From assembly GCF_021601385.1 (NCBI RefSeq), contig NZ_BQHO01000009.1, forward strand, positions 62,001 to 126,000: a DNA stretch of 64,000 nt. The letters are read 5' to 3'. Position 1 is the stretch's first letter, and each line of letters starts with the position of its first letter. The notes beneath the pieces were generated by a model. The model had not been told where the DNA came from. It searched no databases and saw nothing but the letters and a program-made list of their open reading frames with translations. Source of the DNA: Pseudomonas parasichuanensis (GTDB taxonomy: Bacteria > Pseudomonadota > Gammaproteobacteria > Pseudomonadales > Pseudomonadaceae). Both the position numbers and the translations under genes were made by a program. Shown piece after piece: positions 58,340-64,000 of this stretch.

Positions 58340-59746
58340 ATGCAACCCCTGCGCACGATCAGCCTGTGGATGGACCAGCTTGACGAGCCGCTGTGCGCAC
58401 GCCCGGCACTGCGCGAAGACCTGGACGTCGATGTGTGCATCATCGGCGCTGGCTACACCGGCCTGTGGACCGCCTATTACCTCAAGCGCCAGGCCCCGCA
58501 GCTGAACATCGCGGTGATCGAGGCCAACATCGCCGGCTTTGGCGCCTCCGGGCGCAATGGCGGCTGGCTGATGGGCAACCTGCTGGGTGAAGACCGCCTG
58601 CTGGCCAGCCTGTCACCACAACAGCGCCGCGCCAGCATCGACCTGCTGCACGGCGTCCCCGACGAAGTGCACAGCGTGCTGCAGCGCGAAGGCATCGACT
58701 GCGACTACCGCAAGGGCGGCGTACTCTACTGCGCGGCCCGCTACCCGGAACAGGAACGCAGCCTGCGCGCCTGGCTGGACGACCTGTACCGCCAGGGCAT
58801 GACCGAGGCCGATTACCACTGGCTGCGCCCCGAGCAGCTGGATGCCCACCTGCGCATCAGCAACCCCTACGGCGCGATCTTCAGCCCGCACACCGCGACC
58901 ATCCAGCCGGCCAAGCTGGTGCGGGGGCTGGCCCGAGCTGTGGAAAACCTGGGCGTAGCCATCTACGAAAACACTCCGGCCATCGACTGGCATACCGGTG
59001 AAGTCCGCACACCACTGGCGCGTATTCGCAGCCACTGGGTGGTGCCGGCGGTGGAAGGCTATGCCGCCAGCCTGCCGCCGCTCGGGCGCCATCAACTGCC
59101 CGTGCAGAGCCTGCTGGTGGCCACCGAACCCCTGCCGGAATCGACCTGGGAACAGATCGGCCTCAGCCAGGGCCAGGCCTTCAGCGAAAACAGCCGCCAG
59201 GTCACCTACGGCCAGCGCAGCGCCGACAACCGCCTGGTATTCGGCGCCCGCGGTGGCTACCGCTTCGGCGGCCGGCTGCGTGAAGACTTCACCCTCACCG
59301 ACAGCGAGGTCGAGCTGCGCCGCTACCTGTTCGGCGAACTGTTCCCGCAACTCAAGCACGTGCGCATCACCCATTCCTGGGGCGGCAACCTGGGCATGGC
59401 CCGACGCTTCAGGCCGCACATGCTCTGCGACCGCCAGCGTGGCATCGCCCTGTCCGGCGGCTACGGCGGCGAAGGCGTCGGGGCCACCAACCTCGGCGGG
59501 CGCACCCTGGCCGCGCTGATCCTCGGCCAGCACAACGCCCTCACCGCCCAGCCCTGGGTACACGACAACCGCCCGCTGGCCAGCCTGGCCAGCTGGCCGC
59601 CCGAGCCGTGCCGCTGGCTGGGCTACAACGCGATCATCCAGAGTTTCGTCCACGAGGACCGGACCCTCGCCAGCCCGGCCAGCGCCCCCTGGCGGCGTCG
59701 CCTGGCCAGCGGGCTGGCCGACTTCATGGAAGGCTTCATGCACTGA
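58340..59746 (+). CDS. FAD-dependent amine/amino-acid oxidase (DAO, PuuB-like)
   Basis: A 468-residue oxidoreductase of the DAO family with an ADP-binding motif (CIIGAGYTGLWTAYYL near 36-51), FGASGRNGGWLMGNL near 70-84 and a C-terminal GGYGGEGVGATNLGGRTLA. The layout matches gamma-glutamylputrescine oxidase-type and related enzymes. Its neighbours, a cupin and a PotF-like binding protein, support an amine substrate. The ATG at 58340 follows TGGAG; a GTG five codons upstream overlaps that site. Confidence 0.88.
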   Translation: MQPLRTISLWMDQLDEPLCARPALREDLDVDVCIIGAGYTGLWTAYYLKRQAPQLNIAVIEANIAGFGASGRNGGWLMGNLLGEDRLLASLSPQQRRASIDLLHGVPDEVHSVLQREGIDCDYRKGGVLYCAARYPEQERSLRAWLDDLYRQGMTEADYHWLRPEQLDAHLRISNPYGAIFSPHTATIQPAKLVRGLARAVENLGVAIYENTPAIDWHTGEVRTPLARIRSHWVVPAVEGYAASLPPLGRHQLPVQSLLVATEPLPESTWEQIGLSQGQAFSENSRQVTYGQRSADNRLVFGARGGYRFGGRLREDFTLTDSEVELRRYLFGELFPQLKHVRITHSWGGNLGMARRFRPHMLCDRQRGIALSGGYGGEGVGATNLGGRTLAALILGQHNALTAQPWVHDNRPLASLASWPPEPCRWLGYNAIIQSFVHEDRTLASPASAPWRRRLASGLADFMEGFMH

Positions 59747-59779
59747 CTTCTCCCTCCACCACAACAGGATCCACCGGTC

Positions 59780-60121
59780 ATGAGCATCACCCAGTTCAAG
59801 CACACCGACAGCGCCATCCTGGACAGCTCCAACCCGGTCGCCGTGCCCCTTGGCGAGCCGGTCTCCATCGCCTCAGTCACCGCCGTCGAACGCAGCGACG
59901 GGGTCGAGACCGGCATCTGGGAATGCACCCCCGGGCGCTGGCGGCGGCAGATCGTGCAACAGGAGTTCTGCCATTTCATCAAGGGCCGCTGCACCTTCAC
60001 CCCCGACGGTGGCGAGCCCCTGACCATAGAAGCCGGAGACGCCCTGATGCTACCGGCCAACAGCCTCGGCACCTGGGACATCCAGGAGACCGTGCGCAAG
60101 ACCTACGTCCTCATCTTCTGA
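59780..60121 (+). CDS. Cupin-domain protein (DUF861 type)
   Basis: A 113-residue single-domain cupin (CHFIKGRCTFTPDGGEP, GDALMLPANSLGTWDI). The usual metal ligands are partly missing: the strand has CHFIKG rather than HxH, so enzymatic activity is uncertain. Similar cupins are often found beside DAO-type oxidases in amine and amino-acid loci in Pseudomonas. It lies 33 bases after the oxidase gene and 52 before the binding-protein gene. Confidence 0.82.
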   Translation: MSITQFKHTDSAILDSSNPVAVPLGEPVSIASVTAVERSDGVETGIWECTPGRWRRQIVQQEFCHFIKGRCTFTPDGGEPLTIEAGDALMLPANSLGTWDIQETVRKTYVLIF

Positions 60122-60173
60122 TCCGCTGATCGCCTGCCTTCGATAACAACAGACAAAGCAAGGTAAACCCGAC

Positions 60174-61253
60174 ATGCGCACGCTCCTTCTCGCTCCCCTG
60201 ATGCTGGCCGCCGGCGTGGCCAGTGCCACCGACTCGGTGAAGATCTACAACTGGTCGAGCTACATCGCCCCCGACACCCTGAAGAACTTCCAGCAAGCCA
60301 GCGGCATCGTGCCGACCTACGACGTGTTCGACAGCAACGAAACCCTCGACGGCAAGCTGATGACCGGCAACTCCGGCTACGACGTGGTGTTCCCCTCCAA
60401 CCACTTCATGGCCAGGCAGATCCAGGGCAAGGCCCTGAAGAAGCTCGACAAGTCGCAGCTGCCCAACTGGAAGAACCTCAACCCGGTGCTGCTCAAGGCC
60501 CTGGAGGTCAACGACCCGGGCAACCAGTACGGCTTCCCGTACCTGTGGGGCAGCACCGGCATCGGCTACAACATCGACAAGGTCAAGGCGGTGCTGGGCG
60601 ACAACGCGCCGGTCGATTCCTGGGACCTGATCTTCAAGCCCGAGTACATCGGCAAGCTGAAAAGCTGCGGCGTGGCGGTGCTGGACAACGGCCCCGAACT
60701 GCTGCCGATCGCCCTGCATTACCTCGGCCTGCCCCAGCACAGCCAGAACCCCGCCGACTACGACAAGGCCAAGGCGTTGCTGATGAAGGTGCGCCCGTAC
60801 ATCAGCTACTTCCATTCATCGAAGTACACCGGCGACCTGGCCAATGGCGATGTATGCGTGGTGGTGGGCTTCTCGGGGGACGTGCTGCAGGCGAAGAACC
60901 GCGCGGAAGAGGCGAAGAACGGGGTGAAGGTGGGGTATTCGATCCCCAAGGAAGGCGCGCCGATGTGGTTCGACATGGTGGCCATGCCGGCCGATGCCCC
61001 GGACGAAAAGGCGGGCTACGCCTACATGAACTACCTGCTGCAGCCTGAGGTGATGGCGGGCATCAGCAATTTCGTGCAGTACGCCAATGGCAACCAGCAG
61101 GCCGATACGCAGGTGGACCCGGCCATGAAAGCCAACACGATGATCTACCCGAGCGAGGATGTGATGGGCAAGCTGTATGCCCTGGAGGCGATGCCGGCGA
61201 AGATCGACCGCATCAGGACACGGATCTGGACCAGCATCAAGGCAGGTAATTAA
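60174..61253 (+). CDS. PotF-like polyamine-type periplasmic binding protein
   Basis: A 359-residue protein with a signal peptide ending near VASAT (about 19) and the PotD/PotF fold (NWSSYIAPDTL, WGSTGIGYNIDKVKAVLG). It is PotF-like over its length. Two pocket positions differ from E. coli PotF: Ser29 for Asp39 and Phe233 for Trp244, while Asp236 (PotF Asp247) is kept. The ligand may therefore differ from putrescine. No permease or ATPase genes are adjacent; a REP element and prfC follow, so it must share another transporter. Confidence 0.88.
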   Translation: MRTLLLAPLMLAAGVASATDSVKIYNWSSYIAPDTLKNFQQASGIVPTYDVFDSNETLDGKLMTGNSGYDVVFPSNHFMARQIQGKALKKLDKSQLPNWKNLNPVLLKALEVNDPGNQYGFPYLWGSTGIGYNIDKVKAVLGDNAPVDSWDLIFKPEYIGKLKSCGVAVLDNGPELLPIALHYLGLPQHSQNPADYDKAKALLMKVRPYISYFHSSKYTGDLANGDVCVVVGFSGDVLQAKNRAEEAKNGVKVGYSIPKEGAPMWFDMVAMPADAPDEKAGYAYMNYLLQPEVMAGISNFVQYANGNQQADTQVDPAMKANTMIYPSEDVMGKLYALEAMPAKIDRIRTRIWTSIKAGN

Positions 61254-61266
61254 GTCTCACGCGGTC

Positions 61267-61342
61267 CCTGTGGGAGCGGGTTTACCCGCGAATGCGTCGG
61301 TGAATTCAACATCGCATTCGCGGGTAAACCCGCTCCCACAGG
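61267..61342. repeat. REP hairpin (GGGTAAACCC type)
   Basis: A perfect 30-base inverted repeat, 61267-61296 and 61313-61342, around 16 bases, the longest in the window. It lies between the convergent binding-protein gene and prfC and probably ends both. Confidence 0.92.
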
Positions 61343-61364
61343 ATTGGGTGAAGGCGCTGAAATA

Positions 61365-62948
61365 TCAGTGATGCTCGCGGGTAGCGCGGAACTTCACATC
61401 CGGCCAGCGCTCTTCCATCAGCGACAGGTTGACCCGGGTCGGCGCCAGGTAGGTCAGGTGGCCGCCGCCGTCGATGGCCAGGTTCTCCATGGCCTTGTTC
61501 TGGAAGTCTTCGAGCTTCTTCTTGTCATCGCAGCTGATCCAGCGCGCCGACCACACGGTGATGGGCTCGTAGGCGCACTCGACCTTGTACTCTTCCTTCA
61601 GGCGGCTGGCGACCACGTCGAACTGCAGCACACCGACCGCACCGAGGATGATGTCGTTGCTGCGCTCGGGGAAGAACACCTGGGTGGCGCCCTCTTCGGC
61701 CAGCTGCTGCAGGCCCTGGCGCAGCTGCTTGGATTTCAGCGGGTCCTTCAGGCGCACGCGGCGGAACAGCTCCGGGGCGAAGTGCGGGATACCGGTGAAG
61801 CCCAGCGCCTCGCCTTCGGTGAAGGTGTCGCCGATCTGGATGGTGCCGTGGTTGTGCAGGCCGATGATGTCGCCGGCGAAGGCCTCTTCGAGCTGTTCGC
61901 GCTCAGAGGAGAAGAAGGTCAGCGCATCGCCGATGCGCAGGTCCTTGCCGGTGCGCACGTGGCGCATCTTCATGCCCTTCTCGTACTTGCCCGAGCAGAT
62001 GCGCATGAAGGCGATACGGTCGCGGTGTTTTGGGTCCATGTTCGCCTGAATCTTGAACACGAAGCCCGAGAACTTCTCTTCCACCGGCTCCACGGTACGC
62101 TCGTGAGCGACCCGAGGCAGCGGGCGCGGTGCCCAGTCGACCACCGCGTCGAGCACATGGTCGACACCGAAGTTGCCCAAGGCGGTACCGAAGAACACCG
62201 GGGTGAGCTGGCCGCTGATGAACTCGTCCTGGTCGAACTCGTGGCAGGCGCCCTGCACCAGCTCCAGTTGCTCGAGGAAGCGCTCGTATTCGTCACCCAG
62301 GTGCGCGCGGGCTTCATCGGAGTCGAGCTTTTCGATGATCTTCACCGCGGTACGCTCGTGGCCGTGGCCCGGGGTGTAGACGATGATGTAGTCGCCCGCC
62401 AGGTGGTACACGCCCTTGAAGTCGCGGTAGCAACCGATCGGCCAGGTGATCGGCGCGGCCTTGATCTTCAATACCGCCTCGATTTCGTCGAGCAGTTCGA
62501 TCGGGTCGCGGATATCACGGTCGAGTTTGTTGATGAAGCTGACGATGGGCGTGTCGCGCAGGCGGCAGACGTCCATCAGGGCGATGGTGCGCGGCTCTAC
62601 ACCTTTACCGCCGTCGAGCACCATCAGCGCCGAGTCCACCGCGGTCAGGGTGCGGTAGGTGTCTTCCGAGAAGTCTTCGTGGCCGGGGGTGTCGAGCAGG
62701 TTGATCATGTGCTCGCGGTAGGGGAACTGCATCACCGAGGTAGTGATGGAGATGCCGCGCTGCTTCTCCATTTCCATCCAGTCGGAGGTGGCGTGGCGGT
62801 CGGACTTGCGCGACTTCACGGTGCCCGCGACGGAGATCGCCTTGCCCATCAGCAGGAGCTTCTCGGTGATGGTGGTCTTACCGGCGTCGGGGTGGGAAAT
62901 AATGGCGAAAGTGCGGCGCTTCGCGACTTCGGCGGCCTGGTTGGTCAT
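61365..62948 (-). CDS. prfC: Peptide chain release factor 3
   Basis: A 527-residue translational GTPase that recycles RF1 and RF2 after termination. G1 is [13 protein letters not shown] (about 18-30), G3 [10 protein letters not shown]4 NKLDRD. The length is usual for RF3. It is monocistronic here, with a candidate promoter upstream. Confidence 0.97.
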   Translation of the reverse strand: MTNQAAEVAKRRTFAIISHPDAGKTTITEKLLLMGKAISVAGTVKSRKSDRHATSDWMEMEKQRGISITTSVMQFPYREHMINLLDTPGHEDFSEDTYRTLTAVDSALMVLDGGKGVEPRTIALMDVCRLRDTPIVSFINKLDRDIRDPIELLDEIEAVLKIKAAPITWPIGCYRDFKGVYHLAGDYIIVYTPGHGHERTAVKIIEKLDSDEARAHLGDEYERFLEQLELVQGACHEFDQDEFISGQLTPVFFGTALGNFGVDHVLDAVVDWAPRPLPRVAHERTVEPVEEKFSGFVFKIQANMDPKHRDRIAFMRICSGKYEKGMKMRHVRTGKDLRIGDALTFFSSEREQLEEAFAGDIIGLHNHGTIQIGDTFTEGEALGFTGIPHFAPELFRRVRLKDPLKSKQLRQGLQQLAEEGATQVFFPERSNDIILGAVGVLQFDVVASRLKEEYKVECAYEPITVWSARWISCDDKKKLEDFQNKAMENLAIDGGGHLTYLAPTRVNLSLMEERWPDVKFRATREHH

Positions 62949-62986
62949 GGGAAATCGCCTGACTGGGGGATTAAAAATGGGGCGGT

Positions 62987-63014
62987 ATCATACCTGAAGT
63001 TGGGGCGAGACCAA
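62987..63014 (-). promoter_or_regulatory. Candidate prfC promoter
   Basis: On the minus strand TTGGTC (63009-63014) and TATGAT (62987-62992) are spaced 16 bases apart, about 40 bases before the prfC start. Confidence 0.5.
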
Positions 63015-63040
63015 AATCGGCAGAATGAGTGGTTGCAGGC

Positions 63041-63168
63041 CCGGCCTCTTCGCGGGCAAGCCCGCTCCCACAAGGATCTCCACCACCCTAAACCCCATAC
63101 AGTACCTGTGGGAGCGGCCGTGCGCCGATGCGACTTGACCGCGAAAGGGCCGGTACAGCCACAACAAA
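63041..63168. repeat. Mosaic REP element
   Basis: The left part (CCGGCCTCTTCGCGGGCAAG onward, 63041-63075) is of the GGGTAAACCC-like subtype and the right part (from CCTGTGGGAGCGGCC near 63105) combines CTCCCACAG with GCGGCC and ends in CGCGAAAGGGCCGG. The two arms no longer pair along their full length. It lies between prfC and the osmoprotectant permease gene. Confidence 0.6.
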
Positions 63169-63511
63169 TGCAGCAGACAATTGCTTTATCACGACAAAAG
63201 GCTACAAGGCAGTTACTTCAACGCCTGCAGCGATTCAATACGCTGTTTTTTCTTGCATTTTTCGCTAACTCCCAGTGATTAACACTGGCCAAATGCCGCC
63301 TCAGATGGGAACCTTTACGCCCACGGAGACGTCCACTCCCCTGCAAGCCGCTTCGCTTCAGGGCTGGTTTCACCTGCATTTCGGACCTGACGGGGTTCGG
63401 CTCATGGCCTGATGCCACGCATCACGCTGCTACTCGCGACCACACCGCCCGCCGCCAGGAATGGCCGGCCACACGGGAGTGCGGTCGCCGACGACAAAAA
63501 GGAGTCCACCT
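63169..63511 (+). other. Long leader before the osmoprotectant permease gene
   Basis: No gene is supported in these 343 bases. There is an AT-rich stretch at 63236-63270 (TGTTTTTTCTTGCATTTTTCGC), a small hairpin CCAGTG/CACTGG (63272-63277, 63283-63288), and an imperfect long-range pair GCGACC/GGTCGC (63436-63441, 63483-63488) 24 bases before the start. The stretch could be an osmoregulated promoter plus structured 5' leader; I recognise no known riboswitch. Confidence 0.4.
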
Positions 63512-64000
63512 GTGGCTGCACGCTACGGAAAAGGGCTGTTGGGATGGGCCGCCGTGCTCGTCATCCTGGCCCTGCTGGTCCACTGGATCGGCATCGACAC
63601 GATCGCCCGCTACCGCGACGATCTGGGTTTCTACCTGCAAGCGCACCTGGTCCTGGTGCTGGCTTCGATGGCGGCGGCGTTGGCCGTGGGCATCCCCGCC
63701 GGCATTGCCCTGAGTCGACCGCAGCGGGTCGACAAAGCCGAACGCTTCATGCAGTTCTTCAACATTGGCAACACCATCCCCCCTCTGGCCGTCCTGGCCA
63801 TCGCCCTGAGCGTTCTGGGCATCGGCGCAGGCCCTGCGATCTTCGCGCTGTTCCTCGCCTCCCTCCTGCCCATCGTGCGCAACACCTACGAGGGCCTGAA
63901 AAACGTCCCTGCCTCGCTCAAGGAAGCCGCCACCGGCATCGGCATGACCCCGCGCCAGCAGCTGTGGCAAGTGGAACTGCCCAATGCCGTGCCGATCATC
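63512..64000 (+). CDS. Osmoprotectant (glycine betaine/choline) ABC permease, partial
   Basis: The first 163 codons of a permease cut by the window end. The start is GTG (MAARYGKGLLGWAAVLV) after AAAAAGGAG. The segment has several transmembrane helices and the OpuB/OpuC or YehW-type core NIGNTIPPLAVLAIAL and the EAA-like loop EGLKNVPASLKEAATGIGM. It carries betaine, choline or related solutes in family members; the exact substrate is not determined by this fragment. The rest of the transporter should lie to the right. Confidence 0.88.
   Translation, partial: MAARYGKGLLGWAAVLVILALLVHWIGIDTIARYRDDLGFYLQAHLVLVLASMAAALAVGIPAGIALSRPQRVDKAERFMQFFNIGNTIPPLAVLAIALSVLGIGAGPAIFALFLASLLPIVRNTYEGLKNVPASLKEAATGIGMTPRQQLWQVELPNAVPII

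Noticed and set aside
61344-63278. 644-residue plus-strand frame opposite prfC
   Set aside because: Antisense shadow of prfC running into intergenic REP sequence; no domain.
63218-63418. 66-residue minus-strand frame in the osmoprotectant leader
   Set aside because: Highly basic low-complexity composition, no ribosome site, no similarity recognised.

Overview
The window is chromosomal DNA of a fluorescent Pseudomonas, most likely the Pseudomonas putida group. The evidence is high-GC codon use, a gene order I recall from P. putida and P. aeruginosa (murA-hisGDC, ttg2/mla, kdsD-kdsC-lptCAB-rpoN-hpf-ptsN-rapZ-ptsO, fagA-fumC-orfX-sodA, mreBCD, gatCAB, roxSR, the dpp cluster), and scattered P. 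putida-type REP hairpins. This assignment rests on recall of families and synteny, not on a search. About 60 protein genes are called; no rRNA, tRNA, CRISPR array, IS element or prophage was seen.

Layout. 1-380: hairpin-rich intergenic repeat, a leftward terminator and a (CAA)16 microsatellite. 380-5136 (leftward): hisC, hisD, hisG, murA and a BolA-like gene (histidine and peptidoglycan synthesis). 5255-8308 (leftward): mlaFEDCB, outer-membrane lipid asymmetry. 8555-15565 (rightward): KDO synthesis (kdsD, kdsC), LPS transport (lptC, lptA, lptB), then rpoN, hpf and the nitrogen phosphotransferase genes ptsN, rapZ, ptsO. 15658-16342: a HigBA-like toxin-antitoxin pair wedged in. 16346-20112 (leftward): a Fur-box-preceded iron-starvation operon fagA-fumC-orfX-sodA-ZIP transporter. 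20261-33432: pmbA, darP, tldD, nitrilase, yhdP, rng, maf and mreBCD (leftward except darP). 33641-38849 (rightward): gatCAB, a small RlpA-like lipoprotein, a Ca2+/Na+ exchanger and a carboxymuconolactone-decarboxylase-like protein. 38950-41304 (leftward): amino-acid permease and AEC transporter.

41403-43385: the most unusual unit. A sigma-70-like promoter overlapped by a textbook LexA box drives a gene resembling zinc-dependent phospholipase C enzymes plus a 63-residue partner, ending in a strong hairpin. 43401-45217: RoxS/RoxR redox two-component system. 45417-46136: SIMPL-domain protein. 46447-57061: a dipeptide uptake locus with three substrate-binding proteins, an OprD-type porin and one DppBCDF core. 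57186-57260: a 24-codon membrane peptide. 57466-61253: an AraC regulator with an NTF2-like N-terminus, a DadA/PuuB-like oxidase, a cupin and an orphan PotF-like binding protein, probably a small amine-use locus. 61365-62948: prfC. 63512-64000: start of an osmoprotectant ABC permease cut by the window end.

Points of special interest are the LexA-controlled phospholipase-like pair, two genes (mreC and the Ca2+/Na+ exchanger) whose only well-placed start appears to be ATT, the strong mreB-mreC hairpin, the CAA microsatellite, and the orphan polyamine-type binding protein with altered pocket residues.
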